This document shows positions 34,332 through 45,845 of a stretch of DNA of 64,000 nt, piece after piece. Position 1 is the stretch's first letter; every line of letters starts with the position of its first letter. The translations under genes and the position numbers were made by a program. The notes below the pieces were generated by a model, which was not told the origin of the DNA, did no database searches, and worked only from the letters and a program-made list of their open reading frames with translations. Location: contig CM025851.1 in the NCBI GenBank assembly GCA_003952965.2, positions 24,526,600 through 24,590,599 of the forward strand, in the 5' to 3' direction. The DNA comes from Morella rubra (lineage: Eukaryota > Streptophyta > Magnoliopsida > Fagales > Myricaceae).

Positions 34332-35335
34332 TGTTAGTGTATTTTTGTTTTTTTACAAAATTTTGTATTAAAATATGTCTATTTTGAATTGTAATTATAT
34401 TATTTTAAGTTTATCTTGTCGTTCAAGAGTTTTGGAAGCTTCTCATGTTGTTATGAAGGCTAAGTGATTTCATACCTTCTTGATGTTTGACTGATGCCCT
34501 CTTGAGATTTGATTGATGCCCTCTTAAGTTTTAACCTCCGCTCAACCCATATTGCTCAATAGATCTATGAGACTGAGAGTTCACGCTCGACTCAAGCTTG
34601 ACCTACAGTCAAGTGAGAATTTCTGGATTTCAAAAAATCTTAATTTTCAGAGTCTTATATATGGACAAACTCAAGGTATCTCTGATTTTTCTTTGGTAGG
34701 CCGTCTCAAACCCTAGAGAGGTTGTTCATAAATTCCCTAGAGCCTCCATTTGAGAGAGAAAAAGTCCCAGAGATTCGTGACCTAAATTGATCAATTTTTC
34801 TCTTATAAAATCACCATATCATTAAATCTATTCTTCCTTAGTGAAGCTTTCAGAATGCTAAAGGGATATTAAAGAATAAAGTTGTTCGTGAAGAGTTCAC
34901 AAGAAGAACTTCAGAGGTTTGAGGTGAAATCTAAGTAGGAATGTTTATATTATTACATTATGGTTATTAAAGTCAACAACAGGGTTGTCCGTGTCTAAAT
35001 CGTTGTTTGTAAAATTTTCTTCTCAGTGGATTTCAAGTAGTTGCTAGTCCAGATTGGTTTTTCAGTAAATTTCAAGTAGTTGCTAGTCCAGATTGGTTTC
35101 TCCTTTGAATGATTTTTCAAAGTTTTTCCACTTCATCAACAAAATCCTTGTCTCTTTTGTGATTGAAGTTTGATTTAATTTTTTGCTACTTATTTTATTG
35201 ATTGAGTTGATTATTATACATATTTAGACTGATCCAATTTTAAAACATGTTTTAAAATTATTATTAAATTTTTAATTAGAGAAAAAATACCTATTCACCC
35301 TTGTAATTGTTATCAGGTTTAAACGTGATTTTTCA
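34332..35335 (+). repeat. Solo LTR, same family as 18404/22670
   Basis: It starts TGTTAGTGTATTTTTG and ends TTTTTCA, flanked by TAAAT on both sides (34327-34331 and 35336-35340). The internal layout follows the LTRs of the pol-less element, including GTAGGCCGTC and 'tgattgagttgattattat'. A 40-bp segment around 35031-35100 is duplicated. No interior remains, which is the product expected from LTR-LTR recombination. Confidence 0.85.
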
Positions 35336-35340
35336 TAAAT

Positions 35341-36112
35341 AATTTAGATATGTCTTCGTGTTTTCTTTTTGTTGAGTTTTCCTAAAACACACCCTGATCT
35401 CCATTCAGTCACGATTTTACCTCTCTTTTTTTTCTTTCGTAATTCTTTTTACTGGGTCACGCTTTCCAAACTTTGGGGCTCCACGAAGTTTGGTCCTGTC
35501 CATTTGTTCGTCTAGTAAAGGTCCTAAAGCCCAAAGTACAACTACATGTAAGAAAAATCACTATTGTTCGAGTCAAATACCCACTTACCAATTATTGACG
35601 CGACACTAAAATGAAAGATGTTGTACGGGATGAATGACGAAAGACATGGGAAAGAGAAACAAATTCAGAGCTTGAGATGTTGATAACAATGCTTGGTTTC
35701 TTTCCTCTATTTAGTTTTTTTGTTGGTTTTTGGCAATTTTGCATTATATTCTATACGTAACCACAAACAACAAAATGCCAAATCCAACATAAAGAACTGC
35801 AAATATCGCCGAGAAAGGGACCAAATTTTTTGTGGACACGAGCTGCAGGGGTTCAGGATAAGACTTGCGCTACGGGGAACGCATGGCTCTTTCACAGAAG
35901 AGAGTGAAAGAGAAGTTCTGACCGACCTCATTGGTACGCCCGCTACATCTAAAGACGACGTCGACGTCCATGTGCTCTCATGGCAGAGTCCTGGATGTAG
36001 CGTCAATAATGCCACAGGACATTGACAGGTCACTGGGCAGCATACCGATTGGGCTCTCCCTGACCCTACCTGCAACCTGCACAAAGTGACTGTCTCTCTT
36101 TTTTCTTTTCAA
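35341..36112 (+). other. Duplicated intergenic DNA upstream of gene 4
   Basis: It is paralogous to 48673-49555. The short frames at 35693-36084 show no recognisable domain and are not conserved as frames between the copies. Confidence 0.5.
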
Positions 36113-36434
36113 GGGCCCGTTCGTTTTCGAAAAAAACTGTAAAATTTATTTTTTAAAAAAACTGTAAATTTTGGAAATCATTTATAATTTTTTTAATATA
36201 AAAGTTAGTAAATATTTTTAAATATATTTAATTTTTATTAGCCATGTAAGTGAATGATTTGATGTAATTATTTAATAAAAAAATATTAAAATTAAGTGAA
36301 AAAGTATAAACTTTATTATAATTTTTTAAAAAAAACTTATTAAAATTTATGTTTTATTAGAGATTGTAAAAAATATCTAAATATTTTTGATAATTTTATT
36401 AAATAAATTTATATTTTAAAAACGAACACGTCCC
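36113..36434. mobile_element. MITE (GGGCCCGTTCG termini)
   Basis: The left end GGGCCCGTTCGTTTTCG and right end AAAAACGAACACGTCCC form inverted repeats around an AT-rich interior. TCA(A) repeats at the flanks, fitting a PIF/Harbinger-type 3-bp TNA site. The paralogous site at about 49545 (CTTTTCAACTTTCTTTGG) is empty, so it inserted after the block duplication or was precisely lost from the other copy. Confidence 0.75.
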
Positions 36435-36512
36435 TCAACTTTCTCTGAATTCTTTGTCATTTCACATTGTCTTTCGCATGCGTGATCCCAATGGGCAGTA
36501 GATTTTCGTCCT

Positions 36513-36549
<37 letters not shown>

Positions 36550-37076
36550 TTTGCTCGTAGGGTATCATTTGTTTTTTAATATTTTAAGCATAAAAATAGA
36601 TAAAATAAAAATTTTTAAAATTTATAATATTCATTTTGACAAACAAACAACCTATGTTATTATGCCAGCTCTACGGAACTATTAGGCCGCGTTTGCCATG
36701 TAGATAAGGATTAGGAGTCAGGACCCAAACCGGTTGTATCATGATTCCTGATCTTCTTGTCCCCATTGAATCGCCTTTAGAGTTGGTCCTGGGAAGAATA
36801 TACATGTACTTGATCTATTTTGAAAAGTACAAAAAAAAAAAAAAAAAATAGTTATATTTGTAGGGACACGGCATCTCTCACATCCACATGATGCAATTAT
36901 TCGACTCCGTTGAATTACTCACAGGTGTTACCGACACTTCTTGGAGCTTTTCTTTCACATGATCAAACGTTATACGAATTTGATGTACTTTTTTTATTTT
37001 ATCGACTTTACAACAGCTTTCCCCGCTTTTTCTTTTCTTTTCCGACTCACTCTAGAGTCGGCATGGAATAAACGTC
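36435..37076 (+). promoter_or_regulatory. Upstream region of gene 4
   Basis: It contains a long T tract (about 36514-36546), absent or much shorter in copy 2, then sequence nearly matching 49780-50192. It differs from the promoters of genes 1-3, marking genes 4 and 5 as a separate subgroup. Confidence 0.5.
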
Positions 37077-37083
37077 TATAAAA
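37077..37083 (+). promoter_or_regulatory. TATA box of gene 4
   Basis: TATAAAA lies 60 bp before the ATG; the equivalent in gene 5 is at 50193-50199. Confidence 0.6.
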
Positions 37084-37142
37084 TGTAGAACACCCAGACG
37101 TCCTGCGATCACATTTTTCACTAGAGAGATAGAGAAAGAGAG

Positions 37143-39356
37143 ATGGAGGAGGCAGATGTGGTGATAGTGGGAGCAGGTATAGCGGGTTTGGCAGCAGCGT
37201 TAGCCTTGAAGATAGTAGGGGTTCGGGCCTTGGTGTTAGAGAGAGGGGAAGGACTAAGAACAACAGGTGCAGCCTTAGGCCTGTCCATAAACGCTTGGGT
37301 CGCCCTTGATGTTCTCGGCGTAGGTCACAAGCTCACGGCCATTTATGCCTCTTGCTCGAAGTAATGCCGGACCTTTTTCATCTCAGACATTTGCGTGTCT
37401 TCTGATTTCATTATTAGTCTTAATTTGTAAATTCTTGGGTAGATATATTATCCTTTTTTTTCTTCAGTGCGATGTGTTATTTGCATTACCTTTTGTATTG
37501 GGCCAGTTATCATGGACTATGATAAATCTCTTTCTTGAGATGTTTAATTTGTTCATAAACCTGTTATGTGTAGGTAGATTTTCTTAATTAGTGTGCTTTC
37601 GGTATGTATGGTTAGAACAAACTAAAACCACTTCTTATGACCTCTATTTCTAATTTTCCCCTTCGTTCCTATATATAATAGGGCAATTATAACAAATGTT
37701 GAGAATAGATCAATTCAAGAGGTCTCTTTCGCCACGTCTGACAAGTATGCTAACTAGCACCCTATCTTCCTTGTGTTGTTTTCATTTCCTTCTGATTTAG
37801 ATCCGACTTCCCAAATCCACAATTTCATCAGTCTCGACTCCTTTTTCGGATCGTTTAAAATTCATTTGTTCTTAATTTCGATCCACGGCTTTTTTTCTTT
37901 CAAAATTAACTACCTATGTTGATGCAGACGTGCACGTGAATTTTCAGCTGTACATCGTAAAGCCTTACTGGAAGCTTTGGCAGAAGACTTGCCCAGTGGC
38001 ACCATCCGTTTCTCTTCCAAGGTCAAGTCCATTGAAAACCAATCACAAGAAGGCTCAGAATTTGCTGTCATTCGAATGGACAATGGAGCTAGCATCAAAG
38101 CAAAGGTACATCGGAAGGAATTAGCGTACTAGGCTCATGCTGATCAAGCCTGCCGCTCACATTGACGTTCCTATTTTTGACTGTAGAGAATAGAAACAGT
38201 GAGCTTTAAAGTTGACAGGCTTCGTTTTCAAATTCATTTATCACTCTGGATATTGCAGGCTTTAATAGGGTGTGATGGTGTGCACTCAGTGGTGGCACGT
38301 TGGTTAGGACTCCGCCCAGCGGTCGATGCAGGCCGATGGGCAGTGCGTGGGTTGGCCTATTTCCTGAAGGTCATGGGCAGAATCCCGTAATGCGACAATT
38401 TGTATCCGCTGGAGAAAGGGCTGGTTTTGTTCCTCTCAATGATAAAGAGCTCTACTGGTTTCTAATCTACGTATTCTCATCTAAAGGTTAGGCTTTTTTC
38501 CCACCTTTTGTCTCATGTAGTTTCTTGTCTTATAAAAAAATTTGGAGTATTAAGTTAGTCTGGCTAATAAAGCATGAAGGCTGACTATCCTAGGCATGAG
38601 TCATGACCTTAATTCCGAAGTACTGCTTCTGGCCGTTCTCTTTGCAACGAAAAGTGATGCTGATGGACAGCATCTATTTGGTTTATAGAGTTAGAATTGG
38701 CACTTAGGGTTTTGTATAGCGTTATTAGCACTCCTGCAGCAGTCTGTCACTAAAAGCAGTGCAAATCTTCTGTCGTTCCAGGTGAGGACATTCCACATGA
38801 TCCTGAGCTAATAAAAAGAGAAGTTATTGATCACTTAGCCAAGGACCTGCCCCCGGAGTACTTGTCGATGGTCGAGCATTCAGAGCTTTCAACGGTGACA
38901 TGGTCTGAGCTTCTGTATAGGCGTCCATGGGACGTCATATTTGGAACCTTGAGCAAAGGGAACGTTACAGTGGCAGGGGATGCCATGCATGCTATGACAC
39001 CAGACCTGGGACAAGGTGGCTGCTCAGCATTGGAAGATGCTGTTGTTTTAGGCAGGCACATTGGGGACTTAATTATCCGGAACAAAAGACCAGTGGCAGG
39101 AGATCAATTGGCCGAGGCCTTCCGAAGATATGCCAATGAAAGGAGGTGGCGTGTTGCTGGCTTGATCACGGCCTCGTATCTTTCGGGGTGGGTGCAAGTA
39201 AATAACTCTGGTTGGTTGATGAAATTCCTTAGGGATATGATATTCTATAAGTTTCTTTACAAGGTAGTACTTAGTTTTAGAGAGTACGATTGTGGAAAGC
39301 TGCCCAGTGTTCCATCAAACAGTACTGAAATCGGAGAAAAACCAAAGGAAGATTGA
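37143..39356 (+). pseudogene. MO1-like monooxygenase, gene 4, one-base frameshift
   Basis: The exons are 37143-37360, 37682-37744, 37928-38105, 38259-38486 and 38782-39356. Exon 4 is 228 nt instead of the 229 nt found in every other copy. One T is missing at about 38358 (GGCCTATTTCC against GGCCTTATTTCC in gene 5). Translation then ends at 38390 after 196 residues, keeping GxGxxG and the DG motif but losing the GD motif and the whole substrate domain. Exon 5 downstream is otherwise open, and ends GEKPKED. Exon 1 is identical in protein to gene 5. The gap could be real and recent, or a base-calling error. Confidence 0.8.
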
Positions 39357-39517
39357 CTAGCCAGATCCTAGGCCCAAAATGTTATAGTCTTTTCAATGAG
39401 ATGGAGGAGGATAAGGCTCGTATGGTGCCAATAAATTCAACAAAAATTGACAGGGGGCCACATATATATGGAGCAGGATGTCCCTATCTGCAAGTGGCCG
39501 GCAAAGTGATTGTATCC
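39357..39517 (+). other. 3' flank of gene 4
   Basis: It matches 52322-52479 after gene 5, up to the duplication junction. Confidence 0.6.
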
Positions 39518-39944
39518 TTGAGCGTATGATTCAAGTATTTGACAATCAGTAATCCGTCAATCTTAGGGCCTAGGCCCATTTTTTGTTCCTCCTGCGACTA
39601 TTTATATGATAGGTGGGTGGGTGAGATTCGTGAGAATGACGTTTGAGGAATTTCCCCTTCTCTTCTTTTTCTTTTTTCTTTTTTTCATTTAAATTTCCCC
39701 TTCTCTTAGCAAGAGTAAATTAGATCATTTCTCATGTCAATCCTTTACGACCACAAGAAAACTCTGTCATTTCATATCATCGTCTGTATATGATCCTCAG
39801 CAGAGGATGGTAACTTCTGTGTACACGCAAGGGAGGTTTCCCCACAGCCCGTCACTCTCTTTGTTGTTCGAAAAGTGGGGGCAGCACGGAGGAGAGGAAG
39901 GTGTTTTTTGTTCCTTGTTACTTTTTTTTAAGCTTCCTTATAAA

Positions 39945-41000
39945 TAGGGTTGTGCATAAGCAGTAGCGGTTATGCCCTCCACCGCCACCGCTACCACTAT
40001 GGGCGGTTGTCCAAAAATGGACGCCACCCCCAGCCCGTGAAGGGAGGAAACCGGCACCTAACGGTGGCGATAACAGTTACTGCCCCTACACCGAAGATCA
40101 CAAAAAAATCAATACCAAATAGAAATCCAAATTAATAATCGATACCAAATAGAAATCCACATCTATAATCAATACCAAATCGAAATCTAAATTTGTAATC
40201 AAAACCAAATCGAAATCCACTCTGTAATCAATATGAAATCAAAATTCAAATTCAAAAAAATTTCGAAATCTGAAATCTCAACCAAATCGTAAACAACCTA
40301 AAAACAAATTCAAAATTGCAACCCCGGCAAATCGCAACCAAACCTACAGATGCTAAACATTGACATTCGCTTGAAAAACACCACAGATTTGAAAAGTGTT
40401 CCAAATTTTTTTCCAAATCTGAAATCTCATAAACAACCGAAAAAAATTCTAAAATTGCAACCCTTATAATCAATACCAAATCGAAAGAAAATCTCCATAT
40501 ATTTGAAAAGCTTTCCAAATATCAATCAAATAAAAAAAACCTAAAAAATAAAAAATTTCCTCAAACCCAGCAAATCTCAACCAAAACGCAAATATAATAT
40601 CAAATCGCAAGAAAATTGTGGGGAGAGACAGAAAGAGAGAGACAAAGAGAGAGCGATAGTCAATAGAGTTGTTGAGGAAGAGAGCTAAAGAGAGTTGTGG
40701 CTGTTGCTTGCTAACTGCTGCAAGAGGGAGTGCGTACTGTGCGCCGTGTGACTGAAGGAGAAAGGCAGAGCTGACTGCTAAGTGATCGAGAGACGGAGAA
40801 AGAGATAGGGTTATGTTAGGTTAGGTTTAAAATCACTAAAAGAAATGGTGCCGTTTTGTTATGTATATTTAAAAAAAAAAAAAAAGTAGTGAAGCGGTGA
40901 AACCGCCCAGCAGTGAGCGATTTCACCGCCACCAGCAAAATCCCTGCACCGTCACCAGTGCCGGTTAACCGACACACCGCCGGTACTGGTGATCAGGCTA
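39945..41000. mobile_element. Non-autonomous hAT-like element, uninterrupted copy
   Basis: Left end TAGGGTTGTGCATAAGCAG, right end GGTGATCAGGCTA. The left flank is CTTATAAA (39937-39944) and the right flank ACATATAA is a degraded match. It is the counterpart of 17221-23707 without the nested retroelement and without the 300-bp internal duplication. The subterminal regions carry repeated ACCGCC/GGCGGT motifs. Confidence 0.8.
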
Positions 41001-42439
41001 ACATATAAATAAAAAATAGAGTAAATTATAAATCCCTACAACCTACCACCATATTGGTAAAAGTATCTCTAAATTATAGCTCGTTGTAACTAAGCCTATA
41101 AATTCATGTTTCTATTGCGATTCCATCCCCAAATCTAATGAAGTCGTTAACGCATAGAGTTCTCGTTGCACATGTCCTTCTCACATTCTTAAAAATATAA
41201 TTATGCTCTCATTTGCAGTGTTATGCCGTAGATACTAAGGGTGAGGGACGGGTGCAGGTCACATGGGATTGAAACCATATGAGTTAACTATTTTTTTGAT
41301 TCTGGGGATGGAATCTCAACAAAAACATTGCTATTGGGTCAATTACAACGAGTTATAGTTTATGGATACTTTTGAGAATAAGGTGGTAGTTCAAGTCCAG
41401 TCTAGGCTCAGCCCAATCTAGCCTAGTTTAGTTCTGGCTATCATCCAGTGGTAGTTTCAACGACACTCTGGCCGACTTTTGTTTATATTTTCTTGAGCCT
41501 TTAGGTGCCCTATTTAGCTTCATTCTAGTGAAGTACCAATCTTTTTTTGCCTTTTCTAGTCTTCGTCTGCTGCCACGGTCCACTTTTTGATTATCGTCAC
41601 CCACTTCCGGCTACCATCTACCACTTTTCAGTCAACTTTTGGTGACCGTTTGCCACCATCCGATGACTTTTCAACTATCTTTCGACGACTTTCTAATGCT
41701 AAATTTTTTTCCTCGGGGCAATTTTTTTACAAGTTCAAACTCAACGTTTATACACTTTGAGTTTGTAGGGGGAGTATTAGACTCCCACATTACTTTAGCA
41801 ATGTAGGCTCTTGTAATTGAGAGCGCATAAATAAATCTCTATTGTAATCTCATCGTTGCACTAGTGAGTATATTGTGCCTCATGGACTGAGCTTTTCTAC
41901 AGTGAATATAAATCAATGGACTAAACCAAACTCCATTCACGGCGTCATCTACATTAAAATCAAGCTTTTATAGATGCCGATAGAAATTATGGGCCTTGTG
42001 GCACAGTTGTGTGGGGTCTTTATGGCCATTTGGACTGAGCCATGTAAGGTTGTTTGTTGTATGGCCCTTTGGGGCTTAAATGTTGTTGTGAAGGGCTTTA
42101 TGCTCCTATTATTTGTAACCGTTCTTGGAGGCATGTTTGCACTTAACCCTCTTATGAAATGTAATTCACTGTTTCCAAAAAAAAAAAAATCAAAATTTTG
42201 TGGTCATTGAAAAACTTTAATCCATTTTCCAGATCATTTTGTTCTTTAAAAAAAAAAGGGTCCTACCATGCTCCGTTTTCATCATAGAAAATAACCATAA
42301 GGTTCGTACAAAAAATTCAACTACTAGCATAAGGTTCGTCTTAGCAAAAATTCAACTTAGCTGCCCACATGACTCTCTCACCTGTTTGATAAGTGAAATA
42401 ATGCGTGAAAGCTAACGGAGGACCGCTTTTTTAAGAGCC
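41001..42439 (+). other. Duplicated intergenic DNA
   Basis: It is paralogous to 23708-25160 and includes the possible LTR remnant at about 41745-42180. No gene is seen. Confidence 0.5.
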
Positions 42440-42850
42440 GAAAACTTAAGGACTAAATTTTTAGTTTGGAAACCTAAAGACCTATAATGAAAATAGTACA
42501 AAACGTAAGGACTAAAATTAGTTTCAAAATTTTGGCCTCTAATTAAAAAAATAGACAAAAATTATTTTGAGTCCTCTAACTACCAATTCAATTATAAATA
42601 GGGGTATAAACTAGCACAATTGACACATTGAGCCCACAAACTACCAAATTTCATTAATTTCACTCATAAAAAAGATCCAACGATATTCCAACACTTGTGC
42701 AACGTGTGTTGTGAATGGACCACGTGGCACGATTTTAAACTTAATTTTATATTCAAGGTGCAATTTGATTAATTGTGAAATTGGAGGTCTTAATGTGTCA
42801 AAATTGATAGTTTAGACTCCTATTAAAATTGAATTATCTCTCTATCAAAT
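42440..42850. mobile_element. Copy 2 of the two foldback MITEs
   Basis: It contains the right arm of the first MITE (42440-42545) and the second MITE (42549-42850), matching 25165-25575. The left arm of the first MITE is largely deleted. Confidence 0.55.
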
Positions 42851-43755
42851 TATTCTTTTTTATTATAATATTTATTCAAATATTCTATTTCTACATTTTT
42901 TCACCAACTCTCATAAACTACTTTAAATTTTTACACTTAAACACAAGAGCTTCCAAGTTGGGTGAATTTTTTTCACCTCTTCGTCTCTGGGGAGGAAATG
43001 AGATCAGATCATATCGTCATCCCTTACGATCGAGCAAAGAGCAAACCCACAGCTTCTTTTGAATTTTTCTGCAGCCTCTCCATATCTGCTTGTCCCTTCT
43101 GAATTGCCATTGAAAGTTTTTTCTGTTGATTAGAACAAAAACAAAAAAAGAAATGCCATAGACATTAGAAACTGCGGATGAAATATGGGGATGAAGAAAT
43201 GAGATCAGATCATATCGTCATCCCTTACGATCGATCGAGCAAGAGCAAATTACCACAGCTTTTAATCACGTGACCCATGGGAAGTGTGATTTTAATGCAA
43301 GTTTTTAACAAATTCCTCAGAGGCCTCTCTGTTTTTTTGACCAATTTTTCTGCAGCCTCTCTATAATATCTGCTTGTCCTTTCTGAAGTGCCATAGAAAG
43401 TTGTCACTGTTGATTAGAACAAAAACAAAAAAAGAAATGCCCTAGAAACTGCGGATGGAATATCTATATATACAGGACACACCCGGACCGGGACCTCTCT
43501 CATGGCCACGTGCTCACTCGAGACTTTTCAATTACTTGCACCAAAAGAAACATCCAACAAAATTGTTTAATGAATGAGAGTCTTTCTTGACATTTCAGCT
43601 GACTGTTTTGACCTATTTTTCAGCAGCTTCTCGTATCTTTTTTTTTTTTTTTCCTTTTTCTCTTCTGATTTACCCAATGCCTATATATAGAGAACAACCC
43701 AAATGTCTGTATGCATGAGCGTACTTAAGAGAGAGAGAGAGAGGGGGAGAGACAG
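42851..43755 (+). promoter_or_regulatory. Orphan promoter of a lost gene 3-like copy
   Basis: It matches 25576-26502 closely, including CCACGTGC and the TATATATAG TATA region (about 43682-43690). It now drives only a 20-bp exon stub. Confidence 0.6.
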
Positions 43756-43775
43756 ATAGAGGAAGCAGATGTAGT
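43756..43775 (+). pseudogene. Exon 1 stub with lost start codon
   Basis: ATAGAGGAAGCAGATGTAGT matches the first bases of gene 3 exon 1 (ATGGAGGAAGCAGATGTAGT), with ATG changed to ATA. It is cut after 20 bp by the end of a hAT element. Confidence 0.85.
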
Positions 43776-44245
43776 CAGAGACAAAGCTAGGATTTGTCCT
43801 TAGGAGGGCTAAATATAGTTTTTGCTTGAAATTAAAAATTCCTAAAAGCGTAGGGTAATAAATAAAATATTCAAATTTTATTATAATCAAAATAAGCAAC
43901 AAGCCAACAAATAAAAGTCAAAATTTTATCAACTATGCTAATTGAACCTAATGTTCCTTCAACGAGTAAAAGTCATCAATTAACAAATCAGTACTAAAAA
44001 CTTCAGCAATTTCTTTCTCAATATAAACAACAAGATAATCTGCAAGAAAGTCATCTTTCATTTTATTTTGAAGTCTTGTCTTGACAATTTTTATTGCTGA
44101 AAAAGTTTGTTCAGTAGTTGCAGTTGAAACTGAAAGAGTTAAAACTAGTCGAATCAATCTTTCAACCAAATAATAAACTTTTGACTTCCTAATTTTTACC
44201 AATGTTTAACACAAATCAGAAATGGTAGACAAGTTTTGTAACCAT
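43776..44245 (-). mobile_element. hAT fragment (TTF-type), 3' end only
   Basis: It starts at the terminal motif CAGAGACAAAGCTAGG, typical of this hAT group. On the reverse strand, 43948-44202 encodes a C-terminal dimerisation segment (STATTEQTFSAIKIVKTRLQ ... DDFLADYLVVYIEKEI). The rest of the transposase and the other terminus are absent. It joins the exon 1 stub directly. Confidence 0.75.
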
Positions 44246-44250
44246 ATATA

Positions 44251-45052
44251 TGTAACACCCCTCCCTTGTTTATTCCACTTGTTTAATATAGTTTATGTAT
44301 AAGTTATAATAGTTGTGAAATATTTTTTTTCCTTGTGTTTGCTTTTACTAGGGTCTGACAGGGCAGGCGCTTAAGTGACCGGGAAAAATAATTCCCGGGG
44401 GTCATTGAGTTTTGAGGCCAAGGTACTTGAGGTTTAAATCCTGGGGTTATTGAATTGAAATGCCTAGGGTTATTAGAGTGAAAATGCCCGGGGTCACCGA
44501 GTAGGATATGCCCAGGGTCACCAAGTTTTCAAGTCCCAGGGTGTATTGAGTGCTTGGGAAAAATCTTCCCGAGGTAAATGGGGGTATGGGAGCTGAATTC
44601 CCGGGATGATCGAGAGGAGTATGCCCGGGAGTTTTGAGACCCGAGCCCGGGGTAGCTGAGAACAAAATGCCCTGGGCATCTGAGTGTTTCATGCCCGAGG
44701 GTTATTTTTTAGCCGTGGAATGACAGAGCCCTGTATGCCCGAGTTTCCTTTTCATGTTATCTTTTTCTACGTGTCTTAACCGTGTGGTATGCATTAAATA
44801 TACTCTTACCATATCTTACCAAATCACTTAGATGGAGCTTTGTCATTGGCGCATAATTTAATGTTCTGCTTGTTAAGAGATACGTGAGATATGGGGAGCT
44901 TAGGTGGTTGCTTATGAATGGGTACGGCCTGATTTACTATGATTGCCTAGACCTCTAGCTTGGGGTGTGTAGAGTGGCTAAGGGGAATTCACCAGTGAGT
45001 TACGTTCGGTTTATATTGTCAGCAAAGATTTACTCGGCCAAAATTGATAACG
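44251..45052 (+). repeat. Possible LTR remnant with CCCGGG-rich degenerate repeats
   Basis: It begins TGTAACACCCC, a common LTR start. From about 44375 to 44700 there are 10 or more degenerate units of about 25-30 bp built on ATGCCCGGGGTCA-CGAG. No end, primer site or TSD was identified, so the element type is unsure. The reverse-strand frame at 44447-44692 is a product of the repeats. Confidence 0.4.
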
Positions 45053-45834
45053 ACTTCTTGATGTTTGATTGATGCCTTCTTGAGATTTGATTGATGCTAT
45101 CTTAAGGTTTAACCTATGCTCGACCCATATTGCTCGACCGATCTATGAGACATAGAGTTCATGCTCGACACATGCTCGAGTGAGAACTTCCAGATTTCAA
45201 AAAACTTTAATTTTCAGAGCCTTATATATGGACAAACTCAAGGTATTTTTTATTCTTCTTTGGTAGGCCATCTCAAACCTTGGAGAGGTTGTTCTTGAGT
45301 TCCCTAGAGCCTCCATTTAAGATAGAAAAACTCCCAAAGATTCATGACCTAAATCAATCAGTTTTAGCCTTCAAAATTCTTAAGTGATCTTAAAGAATAA
45401 AGTTGTTCGCGAAGAGTTCACAAGACAAAGTTCAAAGGTTTGAGGTGAATGCTGCACCAAACAGATTTAAGCAAGAACACTTAGATTATTAATCCGGGGT
45501 TGTCAAAGTCAGCAACAGGGTTGCTTCTGTCTGAATCGCTGTTTGTGAGGTTTTCTTCTTAGTGGATTTCAGGTAGCTGCTAGTCCAAACTGGTTTTTCG
45601 TTTGAATAATTTTTCAAAGATCTTCGGCTTCGTCAACAAAATTCTTGTCTCTTTATGTGATTGAAGCTTGATTTAATTTTTCGCTGCCTATTTTATTGAT
45701 TGAGTTGATTATTATGCATATTTAGACTGGTCCAATTTTAAAACGTGTTCAAAAATTGTTATTAAATTTTTAATTAGAGGAAAAACACCTATTCACCCTT
45801 TTACATGTTATCAAGTTCTAAATAGGATTTTTCA
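45053..45834 (+). repeat. 5'-truncated solo LTR, third copy
   Basis: It is homologous to the solo LTRs at 34332 and 47714, from CTTCTTGATGTTTGA to the end TTTTTCA. It is followed by TAAATAATTTA, the same flank as those two. That shared flank shows one original insertion, later copied, not three independent insertions. Confidence 0.8.
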
Positions 45835-45845
45835 TAAATAATTTA

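Larger units (their letters stand above)
16771..39519 (+). repeat. Segmental duplication, copy 1 (genes 3 and 4)
   Basis: This block is paralogous, in the same order and orientation, to 39518-52482. It starts at TTGAGCGTATGATTC and ends at TGTATCCTT. It is 22.7 kb long because it holds two insertions, 18404-23588 and 27828-32428, that are not found in copy 2. Without them it is about 13 kb. Confidence 0.85.

Noticed and set aside
35693-36084. Possible small gene upstream of gene 4
   Set aside because: The frame is not conserved in the paralogous DNA at 48973-49478 and has no recognisable domain or splice structure.
44447-44692. 81-residue reverse-strand frame
   Set aside because: Its regular Pro-Gly-Leu pattern comes from the degenerate CCCGGG repeats.
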